DNA of 64,000 nucleotides from Pomphorhynchus laevis. Its lineage: Eukaryota > Acanthocephala > Palaeacanthocephala > Echinorhynchida > Pomphorhynchidae. The notes under the pieces are model-generated. The model saw only the letters and a list, made by a program, of their open reading frames with translations, was not told the origin of the DNA and made no database searches. Both the position numbers and the translations under genes were made by a program. Where the stretch lies: the NCBI GenBank assembly GCA_012934845.2, contig WNNJ02000054.1, forward strand, positions 32,944 through 96,943, written 5' to 3'. Positions 1 to 10,983 of the stretch are shown one piece after another (the first letter of the stretch is position 1; each line of letters begins with the position of its first letter).

Positions 1-2
1 GG

Positions 3-890
3 CAGTGCCTATTATACGCCGATGACATGAAAATGTGGTTCCCTTTATTTCGTGATTGTTCTAGCTCTCCTCTACTACAATCAGATTTGGATAAAGTTAG
101 TAGTAGTTGTTCATCACACGGCTTAGTAATCAATGTTAGTAAATGTCGACATATGAGAATTGGTCAATCCCGATTACCTTCCCCTTCTTATCAATTCAGC
201 TTAACAGTTATCGAATCAGTAAATCACTTCACTGATCTAGGTGTTGTTATCTACTCCAATTTAAAATGTCGTCTTCATTGTTCTGCGATTATTGCAAAAT
301 GCCGTAGAATTTTAGGATCTCTTCATCGAAACGTTGGACGACTTGAGCCAAAGGCTTAACGCATTGTATATCCGAGTCTCTTAAAATCACATATGCTCTA
401 TGCATTTCACGCGACACACCCTCAACTAAAATCATACTTGAGTGAATTCGACAACATTTTGAGAAGAGCAACGCACTTGCTCCGGCAACTCGCTCCATTC
501 CTTATACAGTTAGACTAGTGACGTTGCGTATAACATCTATTGAATGCGATCTGTTAAAGGCAGATCTTATACTAGTGTGGATGTCGCTGCGCGTGCCTAA
601 CCATTCGTGTAAGCAGATGTTCTGTCTTCGTGAATCCTCAATGTTACGTAGACACGAACTATGCTTGAAGCATCGCTCAAAGGATCGAACAAATTGTACG
701 ACAGTGATGGATCGCGTCTGTAAACGATGTTATGGATTAGCACCTAGTGTGGTCAACAGCTCTTCTGCTGCGCAATTCAGAGAACGCCTAAAGCTTGACC
801 TAGTGAACTCTCGATGTTTTTTCGTGTTTTCCTCTGTTTTTTTATTCGATGTGACGCTTCCTTACGAGCTTCAGCTCCCTTAAAAGTCGA
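3..890 (+). mobile_element. 3' part of a CR1/Jockey-like LINE, cut by the window edge
   Basis: The first codons read QCLLYADDMKMW, the catalytic YADD box of a LINE reverse transcriptase. RT thumb sequence (VINVSKCRHMRI, then FTDLGVVI) follows, and after a frame change comes the C-terminal region (VTLRITSIECDLLKADLI, then RVPNHSCKQMFCLRES). The domain order matches the intact element at 10984-13974. Only the end of ORF2 is present, because the 5' part lies outside the window. The copy is dead: there is at least one frameshift between about 355 and 518. The region 355-890 nearly repeats 63115-63660, including that frameshift. The 3' UTR ends close to 890-900 with a short AT-rich, TAA-like tail. 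Confidence 0.85.
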
Positions 891-1093
891 CATATAATAA
901 TGAAGAGTGGTTCCGCTTCATCATTGGGTGCCCCTACGTCTTTCGACAATGTGATCTTGTGGCTTTGATGTGTGCTTATAGATAAGTCAATAGAGAGTGC
1001 ATGCCCGAGGTTTGAACCCCGTACATAGAGTTTGCGATGCACACGCCTCCACCATTCGGCAACAAGGAGCCGAATATAATAATATAATAATAT
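890..1093 (-). repeat. tRNA-derived SINE-like sequence
   Basis: On the minus strand there is a good pol III B box (GGGGTTCAAACCTC, 1007-1020) and an A-box-like stretch (TTGCCGAATGGTGGAGGCG, about 1044-1062) resembling a tRNA-Leu or tRNA-Ser D arm. The T stem can pair. No matching acceptor stem is visible, so this is not a functional tRNA gene. A TAA-rich run (1073-1092) lies at the tRNA-like 5' end, where a SINE tail is not expected. The segment may therefore be a SINE inserted next to, or carried within, the 3' end of the adjacent LINE. Confidence 0.45.
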
Positions 1094-1149
1094 CAACACC
1101 CACTTTAGCTTGCACGTGCTTAGCCCAATCACTTCTCGCTAATACAAGA

Positions 1150-1600
1150 TTTGTGACAGTGGATCTACCTGGAGGAAAACCGTGTTGGGAGTCATGGAAT
1201 ATTCAATTACTTTCTAGATATCCGATGAGCCGTTTGAAGAGGAGCTTCTCTATCACGTTACAGACTACACATGTAAGACTTATGAGTCGATATTTGCTGG
1301 CTATATTGTGTTGACCGTTTTTTAAAGAGAGGACGGATTATAGAAGACTTTTATTCTAAAGGAATCCAACATGAGGAAAGGGAAAAACAAAAAATACGTG
1401 AATTGGATCATATATAACTGAAACAAGCTAACGAAGAATTGTAGATATGATGTTAAGTATCTCACCTTTATCAAAAAGAAGAAAATTGTAACTAGGGAAC
1501 TGCGTTATCAGTTTCTGACTGTGACGATGACAATTATGAAGATCTTATGCAAATTGATCGAGGAACATGTTGGCAATGGTATTTGCGTCGTACGTAAGCT
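1150..1600 (+). pseudogene. Possible decayed host gene fragment, unrecognised
   Basis: Short stretches look protein-like in different frames: DEPFEEELLYHVTDY and TYESIFAGYI near 1220-1310, and DCDDDNYEDLMQID near 1515-1560 followed by GTCWQWYLRR. Stops separate them. Their composition (acidic clusters, Trp and Cys) is unlike the nearby LINE proteins. I do not recognise the family. It could be exons of a broken host gene or chance open stretches. Confidence 0.25.
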
Positions 1601-2099
1601 CACCGTTTTCCATTAAACTATTAATCTCAGAGGAAGTTGATAATACAGTTGATGGAAAAGCTAGGTACATGGATAAATTAACGTATCAACTTCCTATCTT
1701 ATTATTAAGATAAGAAATATTGTCGAAATTTAAGCATTAACTCAAAAATCCAATAGCATAAAAATAACATTTTTATTTTAATAGTTGTTAAATAAAAGTA
1801 GTTTATTAATATAATTATTCATTTACTCCGAAGTATGCCAAGCTCATTAAAAAGTGAGTCACAATTAATGAGAAATTAAAAAGTGTATTGATGATGTAGT
1901 CACTAAATACTTTGCTTGCCGCTTTAACGTAGTTTTCAATTTACATGTTACCAAATGAGCGGTAGACCATTCATACCGTACGTATCCTATCTGGTGAACC
2001 TCTACAATTATCTCTGATGTGCATGTTTGTTAGGGTATCAAGACAGTGGCCTCTGAATGTATATTCCTTTCGAATATGTTCAGATTCATGGAGCTCCAT
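1601..2099. other. AT-rich spacer
   Basis: No coding pattern or recognisable repeat is visible between the possible pseudogene and the Jockey/I-like LINE. Confidence 0.6.
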
Positions 2100-2135
2100 G
2101 TAATCATCATATCCGCATTTTCATATACATTTTTC

Positions 2136-3165
2136 ATGAGTGAAAATGCTGTCGAAGGTTCAAACACTTTCAACTCTAGCAAATTTTCAGCGAAAAACAC
2201 AGATATTTCGATGGATTCAGATGGAAAGAAGGTATTTTCTGACTTAAAATTGACATTACAAGACTTTCAGGTAAGTGATGTTTCAGTTAACATAAATTCT
2301 GACTCGGGGGAACTCCCCCCGTTACAAAAACAAAACAATTTGGCGATTATTATGGCCACCAAGCCCACCGAAAGGCATTACTTATTCAATGTTTTTCTAC
2401 GAAAGTTTGTACAAGACTACCCTGTCAGGGTAGTCTTTAATAATATCAAGATATCACCAAATTCACTAAAAATTTCGTTCGCTACCCACGACCTGATGGT
2501 AGCTTATAAATCTTACTTCGATAAACATCTGTCCCAATTGGGAACATTAGAGCTGAAGCCTATCCAGGCTACATTAAAAGTCAGTAATTTTCCTCAGTTT
2601 TTGGATGCTAATGACACTGAGATTCTCAAAAAACAATACAAACTCGGATCAATTCGAACTTTAAATTCCAAATCCGGGGACGCTCTCCCAGTGGCGTTTG
2701 TCACCCGCGATGTTGATAACGCACACACTTTGCGCACAAATTAATTTAATCCGTTTATAGGGTATAATCTAAAGTTCTCGATCATAGAAACAAACAACTT
2801 GACGTTTCCTCATTGTAATCATTTTCATAAGTGTGGGCATTGGGCCTCCACTTGTAAAGAATTAAAAATATGCGGCGTCTGCACGAACGCTCTATGCCCT
2901 CCTTGTCGAGTGGTGACAGATGCGATGCCAATCCGGTCTGTTGTAACTGTGGCGGAGATCACCCGGCGTGGTCCCACCGTTGCCGATCCTTTAAAGAATA
3001 TCGAAATAAGTATATGCCAGTTGCTTCTTCCCCTAACAAAATCTATGCCAAAGTCACGGCCGATGGTTCCTCCGATTCAATTTCCAACAAAGATTTATTG
3101 TACTTATTGGATAACACAAAAAATACGATTTTAGCACAACTCCAGCAAATGCTGGCTCCCTTCTA
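2136..3165 (+). pseudogene. LINE ORF1 (gag-like, CCHC zinc knuckles), copy 1
   Basis: Translation from ATG 2136 begins MSENAVEGSNTF and stays open to about 2744. The frame then changes, and the zinc-binding region follows (PHCNHFHKCGHWASTC, then CCNCGGDHPAWSHRC near 2935-2985), ending at about 3165. CCHC knuckles with a WxxxC spacing are typical of Jockey and I-clade ORF1 proteins, which bind element RNA. I chose ATG 2136 rather than the upstream in-frame ATG 2046 because the stretch before it is hydrophobic and unlike ORF1. The gene is broken by a frameshift or stop near 2742-2800. Confidence 0.75.
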
Positions 3166-3349
3166 GGGGCTTTCCTTTCGGACCGTCCCCCCCCACAATA
3201 AAAATGGGAAAGCTCCTGAATTTGGCTTAGGGAAATGAAGATATTGGCCAAGGGGTTCCGACCCTGGATGGGGGTAGTGGCAGGAAGGGCAACCTTCACG
3301 CACCTAGCTCTGTCTAGGTTGGCTTCCCCCGTCCATCTTATCTAACACA

Positions 3350-5700
3350 ATGGTGAGTAAACCCGAGCCTTTTTCACGGAATATCATTCAGTGGAATTCG
3401 GAAGGTGCTTCTGCACTTAGACTTTTATCTGGTAGAGACGCAGATGTTATAGTCCTTCAGGAGACGCGGTCTATCCGTCTCCCCCAGGACATTACTCGAT
3501 TTATTCCAAAGCATATATGTTCCCACTATACTCCGTACATAACCCCACCTCACTCCTCTTCTCTCAAGGACTCTTGACCTTAGTTAAGTCCTCATTAAGA
3601 TCCTCCCTCCTATTAAACTTTACTTGTCCAGCCATGTCTTGTTTAGTAATTTCACTTAGTAAGAACGGTAAATGCACCAGTCTAACCAATGACTACATCC
3701 GTCCAGGGGAAATTCACAAGAACCGTGACCTCCTGGATAGTATTATTGACAGCGGTTATGACATGATACTTAGGGATTTCAACGACAGAAATGGTCGTTG
3801 GATCAATGCAGCACTTCGCAGAGCTAGGAACTGTTATCTTATTCACAACCCCCATCCCCTACCTTTCATTGCACATCAACAAATTCTATCCTCGACATTT
3901 TACTGTTTCACTCGAGGTGGTTGTTAAAACCCGTCCGCACGGAGCAGTCGCACCAACAATTATCCACCTCTCATGACCTAATTCGTTGGAGAATTGAGGA
4001 AGATATGTTGCTTAGAAGGTTTCACTTTGATCCGATCAGGGTATCCTTCTTTCAAGCGGCTATCCAACTCTTTCCCAGAATAGGAAATGAGAGTCTGAAC
4101 CGAATTTAATACCTACCTCTTTTCGCAAGCTACCGCGATTTATCGACTACCTATAAAGGTCGTATATACAATCCCACTCCGACGAAACTCAAGGTCCTAG
4201 CGAAACCGCTTAACCTCCCTAATCTCTCTGTTTCCGCCAGACAGGCTCTCTCGAATGAATACTGGAGCACTATACATAGATTCCAGCTGAGTAGGGATAG
4301 AACGAGTATTGCTCGTCTTAATCCTTCTCAATCTTATTTTTGGAAGATTTTCAAGAAAGAGAAATTTGTTTGCTGGAAGGATAGAGCATTGGGTTGGATA
4401 GGTAATGTAGGCCTTGATAAAGTTTTGGAGGAGTCACTAGCCCTACACAACTATGGAGCCACTCAATCACCTCAACCAATCCCGCCTTGGTGTAACTTCA
4501 GAAGTAGGGATCTATCTGTTACGGATATCCTTAACTCCTGGGGTCCACTCCCGGGCACCTCCAAATCCGTCGCTCCACTTTCTTCTCGGGTCTGTCAGCT
4601 TTTGACAGCTGATCAGAGAAGAGAGGTGGCCGTCACAATGCTTTTAGCCTCCCCATCCGATGTAGCTGCATCAATAATAGTAAGCAAGTGTTTCTTCCTA
4701 AGAAAAAATCCTGCTCATGCCCTAAAGATCTGCGACCCATTTCGATTCAAAATGCCCACGTATCATTCTACGAAAAAGCGCTTGCGCGTAAAATCCGCGA
4801 CTATTTAAGTAGGCGTAATTTGATCCCTCCAGGTTTTCATGGGTTCGTCAAAGGTCGCTCGGTCCATTCAGCAGTTGGTGAGGTGGAGCAGTTTTGTCGG
4901 GATAATATCCATCGTCTAGTTGTGGCTGTTTTCCTTGACTTTTCTGCTGCATTTGACCGCATCTCCATTCCTTTTGTGATATCTTCTCTCAGGTCCCTCG
5001 GGTTGCCTGCGAGAATTGTGAACAGAGTGGAGATCCTGCTGTATACCAAGCGATTTTACTATGAAGACGACCCTGATGCACGTCAGTTCTACCCTGTTAC
5101 TGATGTACCACAAGGATCCCCACTTTCTCCTATCTTGCCGCCTCTATTAATCTATTCAAAATATTTAAACGCGAACAACGTCTTGTGGTGCACGCTGATG
5201 ACACCACAGCCCTGTTCACTGGACACAGGTGTAAAGACCTAGTCTCTGACATCAGCCGTTTCTTTTTAAGATTAAAAGATCAGTTACCAATATCCAACCT
5301 TATTTTAAACTCCATCAAATCGCAGGTGGTTGTCTTTCATGTCTTTCCCTGCGGCGAAGCAAAAACTTAAGAGATTAGCACTCTCTGCGCTCTCCTCCAT
5401 TTTTGCCTCTGAACCACTTCCCACCTTTACAAGTCGAGTAAAATACCTGGGGTTCACCGTTACGGTGAACTGGTCGGCGAAAGCTGACCTGGATAGACTC
5501 AAACGTATCCTGAAGAAAGCTAGGTGGCCCCTAAAACGGGATCAGCATCTGTCGTTGGAAGGAAAAACTCAAGTGCGCCTTTTGGGCACTTGGGTTATCC
5601 CGGGATTAGTCTTCTTTTCAAGAGGACGTCCCCCAGAGCAAAGGCTAAGGCTTCTTAAACTCCTCGTCTCGCGTTTACCCAGCATAGTCCGCACCGACTA
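3350..5700 (+). pseudogene. LINE ORF2 (endonuclease and reverse transcriptase), copy 1
   Basis: The endonuclease starts with IIQWNSEGASALRLLSG and contains VIVLQETRS (conserved N and E of the APE family). The GDFN block survives as LRDFNDRNGRW. RT motifs follow: DLRPISIQN, GFHGFVKGRSVHSA, VFLDFSAAFDRISI, VPQGSPLSPIL, and a damaged YADD (HADDTTAL near 5187). The C-terminal part (FTVTVNWSAKADLDRLKR) ends near 5700. Several frame changes and stops lie between about 3560 and 5200. No RNase H motif is visible. Confidence 0.85.
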
Positions 5701-6125
5701 AACTCCTCGGGGAGTGAGAGAGACCCCGGGTGGTTCAGTCGGAAGGAGGCGTGTTGGATAGGTTGGGTGGCTCAGATCCCTCTAGATTTGAGGTTGTAAT
5801 ATCGGTAAGAAGACTTGAATAAGAGAAGAAAGATATTCTTGTTTTTTTTGACTGACTTTTTAATCACTTTATTTATCACTGTTTTTGTATTAGTAAGAAA
5901 ATATTATTATCATATCAGATAATAACATATCATTTTCTATCGATGTAACACCCAGCAAGGAATTTCTGTTCGAAACGTAATTGTCTTAGTTGGGGTATCA
6001 AGTGCGTTTCTCTTTATAGCATATTTTCATTATTAGCTAGATCATATTTTATTCGAGGATGCGTGACTTGTGATTTATATAACATGTGACTCTATCAACG
6101 ATTTATAAAGTGGGTTGAATGATTA

Positions 6126-7137
6126 TTTCCACAAGGCTCCGTATTAGGCCCTATGCTTTTCTCTCTTCTTCTCGGTGACTTGTCTTCGATTTCTTATACA
6201 TTTAACTTATATGTTATGCAATATGCTGATGACATTCTCATCTATGCTCATGCACCTGTTTATCGTATTCACGATCTTAGTGTTTCTGCTTCCGACTGCC
6301 TTGCCTATATTTCCAATCATATTTCTTCCCTTCGTTTTTCGTTGAATCCTAATAAATCAAAAATAATGTGGATCCTTCCTCGAAGCTTCGGCGTATAACC
6401 TCCCTCCGTATCATAAAATTCGACAATTATCCCTATCGTTGGCAATCTTGTTTTCCTACGCTTCCATTTCGACAACATACTTTCACTTAAACCTTTCAGT
6501 AGAGATAAAGTACGCTCATCTACCCTGACTCTCCGCAACCTCTGTCAAATTCGTAGATTGATCGATTTCCCTTCATGCATGACTCTCATATCTTCTCTCT
6601 TTTTTCTAGACTCGGTTATTGTCTTAGTCTATTTTCCAAATCACCTAAATACACTCTTCTTCCCTACAACGCATCATCAACGCAGTCTTTTGAGTTCTCC
6701 TTCATCTTCGTCGTTTTGATCATACATCACATCATCTTTCTTCTCGCGATTTGCCTACCATTTATTATCGTGTTCAAATTCGTCTTCTTATCATTGCTTT
6801 CCACCTTGTAACTTTTCATACTCCTTCATTTCTCAACCTTCCTTTTCTTGATAATTTTCGTCCTGTTTACTGTTTCTTGCGTTCCTGCAATTCCCCTCTT
6901 TTTCATGTACCAAACTACTCTACCTCTTTTGGCTTCCGCTTCTTCGTTTTGGCTGCTCCTCTCTAATGGAATCATCTGCATATTCATATTCGCCAAGTAA
7001 CATCAATGCCGTGCTTCAAACGCCTAATACAATGTCATTTTAACAATTAATTTGAAAAACATGTGACTTCTGCTGTTTTTTGTTAGTGGACTTGTAAGCG
7101 TGCAGCTGTCACGCATTTGCCACATTAAATAAATTAT
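6126..7137 (+). mobile_element. Hairpin-LINE fragment a (RT to 3' end)
   Basis: 5'-truncated LINE. It begins inside RT motif 4 (QGSVLGPMLFSLLLGDLS), passes the catalytic box (MQYADDILIYAHAPVYRIHD, near 6200-6255), and continues through a decayed C-terminus to a 3' end with a short hairpin GCGTGCAGCTGTCACGC (7098-7114), then TTGCCACATTAAATAAA. The reading frame is broken several times after about 6395. The segment from about 6184 to 7000 is also present in inverted orientation at 7420-8255. Confidence 0.8.
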
Positions 7138-7419
7138 TAGAACCAAGTCATTATATTGTGTCCTAAAACATCCATTCAGTAGAAAAAAGTAAAAGCTTTG
7201 TTTTTATTATGGAGATAGTGAATTTAAGTTTAAATAACTTTTGCGAATTGACCACATCATTCTTTCGATGAAGATATGCCTGCTTCGACAAAACATAAGG
7301 CTGCAAACGAATTCGATCCTACATAGACACGATATATTTGACGAGTTTAAATCACATAAAACTAATTAATAATTTAATTCAAGAGTTATTTCTTATGTTA
7401 ATCGATAACCCATTGATGT
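7138..7419. other. AT-rich spacer between the inverted LINE copies
   Basis: About 280 bases separating the two inverted copies. No coding sequence or repeat is recognised. Confidence 0.5.
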
Positions 7420-8260
7420 TGATTGGCGAATATGAATATGCAGATGATTCCATTAGAGAGGAGCAACCAAAACGAAGAAGCGGAAGCCAAAAGAGGTAGA
7501 GCAGTTTGTGACATGAAAAAGAAGGGAATTACAGGATCGCTAGGAACAGTAAACAGGACGAAAATTATCAAGAAAAGAATGGTTGAGAAATGAAGGGGTA
7601 TGAAAAGTTACAAGGTGGAAAGCAATGATAAGAAGACGAATTTGAACACGACAATAAATGGTAGGCAAATTGCGAGAAGCAAGATGGTGTGATGTATGAT
7701 CAAAACGACGAAGACGGAGGAGAACTCGGACGGCTGCGCTGATGATGCATTGTAATGGAAGAAGAGTGGATTTAGGTGATTTGGAAAATAGACTAAGACA
7801 ATAATCGAGTCTAGAAAAAGAGAGAAGATACGAGAGTCATACTTGACGGGAAATCGATCAATCTTCGAATTTGATGGAGGTTGCGGAGAATTAGGGTAGA
7901 TGAGCGTACTTTATCTCTAACGAAAGGTTTAAGTGAAAGTCTGTTGTCGAAATGGAAGCCTAGGAAAACGAGATTGTCAATGATAGGGGTGATTGTAGAA
8001 TTTAATGATACAGAGTGAGGTTCTACGCTGAAGCGTCGAGGAAGGATCCACATTATTTTTGATTTATTAGGATTCAACGAAAAACGAAGGGAAGAAATAT
8101 AATTAGAAATATAGGCAAGACAGTCGGATGTAGAAACACTAAGATCGTGAATACGATAAACAGGTGCATGAGCATAGGTGAGAATATCATCAGCATATTG
8201 CATAACATGGAAGTTAAATGTATGAGAAATAGAAGACAAATCATTTGACATCATTTGATC
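7420..8260 (-). mobile_element. Hairpin-LINE fragment b, inverted partner of fragment a
   Basis: On the minus strand it reads the same RT segment as fragment a: SSISHTFNFHVMQYADDILT, then NPNKSKIMWILPRRFSVEPHSVSLN, GFHFDNRLSLKPFVRDKVRSSTLILRNLHQIRRLIDFPSS. It is better preserved than fragment a, open for 147 codons (7811-8254). It ends near the sequence encoding the LINE C-terminus and lacks the hairpin 3' UTR, so the inverted similarity to fragment a stops short of the true 3' end. Confidence 0.8.
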
Positions 8261-8517
8261 AGTAAACGGCTAAAATGTTATTCAACGCATTAAACAAAAC
8301 TGATATTGCCAAATTGCTACTATATATCAGACAATAAAATTAGCTATTAAGCTATCGAGCTATTAAGATTCTAGGGCTCAATGGCTTGCTAAAAAGCGTT
8401 AACTTTAAATAATTTTAAAATAATTAATATACACGGAAATAATCTACAAATTAGTCATTTATTTCAGGAAGAGTTGTGCATAATGACTGTTTTGTACTTT
8501 CCAGGTTAAACATTATT

Positions 8518-8592
8518 AATGTTGAATGATTAATGTTGAATGATTAATGTTGAATGATTAATGTTTAATGATTAAACATTAAACATTACTTT
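8518..8592. repeat. 14-bp tandem repeat
   Basis: Three to four tandem units of TTAATGTTGAATGA followed by variants with TTTAATGATTAAACATTAA, which also form a small inverted repeat. Simple AT-rich minisatellite. Confidence 0.8.
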
Positions 8593-8954
8593 CCAGAAAA
8601 AACATTAATACAAAAATGTTTACAAAAGTTATTACAAAAAAAAACTTGTTAGCATTTCTATCCTATTTATGACTATTGAAATCACTAGAACAAACTCGTT
8701 TTAAGCTGTTCGTGAGTTTTATTAGTTAAGAACTAATTAACTCGACAAGCAAACCACGACGCGTTAACAAATAATTTATTGTACAACAAAATGATCAAAT
8801 CGAATAACAGCATTTCTAAAAATCAGTCAACTAAATTGACACTTGCATTTCTTAAGCAATTATTTGAAAAATTAAGATTGTGATTTGAGTCGAATAAGCG
8901 ACTTAAATAACTGGATAATTTTCTTATCTAATTATTTACCCCTCTCTATTTTCT
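8593..8954. other. AT-rich spacer
   Basis: Low-complexity AT-rich DNA. No gene or named repeat is seen. Confidence 0.6.
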
Positions 8955-9955
8955 ACAGGGTCCCGATGGTTCAGTTCTAGGTCCCATGCTTTTCTATCTT
9001 CTGCTTGGCGATCTCTCTAGGTTTACCAAACCTTACTCCTTTAATGTCATGCAATACGCCGATGTAATAATCATATATGCTCATGCACCCGTCCATCGCA
9101 TACACGATATCAGGATTTCTGCCTCCAACTATCTTTCTTCTATCTACAAACGTCTCTCCCATCTTCATCTTGTTCTAAACCCCGACGAGTCCAAAATAAA
9201 GTTGATCATCCCTTTCAACCTAACATATCTCCTTCCCCTGTATATTTTGCCTAGTCAATCATTCTTATAATTAATAGTCTCACTTTATTAGGCTTCCATT
9301 TCAATGATCACATTTCCATTAAACCCTTCGTTCGTTACAAGGTCTGCTCGTCAAACTTAATTCTCCGTGACATCCGCCGTATTCGCCCTCTTATCAACTT
9401 CTGTTCTTGTATGTCTCTTCTTTCATCGCTTCTTTTCCCTAAAATCGATTACTGCCTCAGCCTTTTCGCCAATTCTCCAAAATCCATCATCCTACCCATA
9501 CAACGCATCATCGACTCTGCCGTTCGAGTGCTCCTATTTCTCCATCGCTCCGGCCACACATTTGAACATGTTGCCCAACACGCCTGGCCCATCATCCACA
9601 TCCGCATCTAACCCTGCCTTCTCGTCATTTTTCGTCTCATTGCTGTCGTCTTCCCATCATTCATCAAACTCGCTTTCTTAAACGACACCTCACCTCTCTT
9701 TATCGCTGCGTTCCCGTCATTCCATTTTACTACACGTTCCCAATTACTCCAACAACAATAGTCTCTGATCCTTCCTCTTCGCTGCCCCTCGCCTAGAATC
9801 AGCCCCCTCTCGACATTCGCCGTGCTTTCCCATGTATCACATTCAAATACCCCCTTCGTCCCCACCTTCTTTACACATGACTTAAATTTTTGTTTTTTGT
9901 TGTTGTGATCATGTAAGCGTGCGCTGGCACTCATTTGCCACATAAAAAAATAAAT
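8955..9955 (+). mobile_element. Hairpin-LINE fragment c (RT to 3' end)
   Basis: Starts with PDGSVLGPMLFYLLLGDLS, then MQYADVIIIYAHAPVHRIHD in which the second Asp of YADD is Val, followed by NPDESKIKLIIP. The C-terminal part is decayed but recognisable (NYSNNN and later APRLESAP). It ends with the family 3' hairpin (about 9918-9932) and TTTGCCACATAAAAAAATAAA. More diverged and more C-rich than fragments a and b, so probably a separate subfamily. Confidence 0.75.
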
Positions 9956-10889
9956 TTACTAAATATAAATTTATTCTTTTATATGCTATCGGCTGTCAAG
10001 TTTGGGGATAGTCTATTATAACGATTTGTTAAGAAAGCACTTATTTTACTAACTAATTATTTGTGGTATTTTATTGCTTTATCGTTAAATCAACTTATTA
10101 CGCTGATTTCATTTCGATAGCTACACTCGCATACTCCGTCATTATATCACGATATTCATCATTAAGGTTTAGTGATAAAGGTTACCTGAGATACTTGGTA
10201 GCTTTCTTACTCTCGAATAGTCAAACGTATCAAATATCAATATATCAGCTGTGTTAGCCGATCAACTTCTACATAAAGTTCGCATCACACACGGTGTACC
10301 ATAACTATTAACCATTTAACCAATTCCGAAAGTCGAATTAATGATGATTAAAGCTTCAAGTTTTTTTCAGAAAATAGCAACATAAACACGTGTACAACAG
10401 ATATATATATTGTACACGTATTTTTGATATCGATAGTCCTAAATCTTTGTCTCTATTCGATATATCAGTTTATCATGATTTTCAATTAAATTAGTATACT
10501 CTAATATGACGTATACCTTTTGTACGAGGTGGTGAATATGTAGGAAAGTACTGAGGTGTTTTAAGAAGCTGTATAAAATCAGCATAACGAAAGATAAGCT
10601 TGTAAAATGCCTAAACTGTTCTCGCATCGGGTAAAAATCGGAATCAATCTGTAATATAAATAACGAAATTAAATGAGTAAATTCTTATTGATGCGGATTT
10701 TATTAATTTCATTATTACCTTTGTTTATTAGATCTATTGGCCGGTACCGAAAACAAAATTAAAATTCATTCAAAATGTTTAATTCGACATTTGAATAGTC
10801 GTAAATACATTCTTTAGGAAACGAATTTTTGTGAAATATTTTGTTTAACCGAAATTTTGTGAAACTGTTCGAAGAAAAATTAAAATAAG
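9956..10889. other. AT-rich spacer with a short hairpin
   Basis: About 930 bases without a convincing gene. It contains an inverted repeat ACGTGTACA/TGTACACGT (about 10386-10420) around an ATATATAT loop. Nothing else is recognised. Confidence 0.6.
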
Positions 10890-10983
10890 ATAATTATTAT
10901 TATTATTAATGTTTCAACAGCACATAAAAGCATGGCTTAATTGGCTGGTTCACTGCAGAAAAAAAGAAAATATAATAAAAGTA

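Larger units (their letters stand above)
2100..5925 (+). mobile_element. Jockey/I-like LINE, old copy 1
   Basis: A nearly full-length two-ORF non-LTR element: a gag-like ORF1 with zinc knuckles (2136-3165), an ORF2 with an apurinic-type endonuclease and reverse transcriptase (3350-5700), and a 3' UTR containing a G-rich segment (about 5715-5750) that is well conserved in the sister copy at 40362-44160. It carries many frameshifts and stops and cannot be active. The sister copy shows the same order and clearly similar DNA, so both belong to one family. Confidence 0.9.

Noticed and set aside
1000-1075. Functional tRNA gene
   Set aside because: Boxes A and B are present but the acceptor stem does not pair.
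8500-8600. CRISPR-like regular repeats
   Set aside because: Units are directly adjacent with no spacers. The window is clearly eukaryotic, and no other array qualifies.
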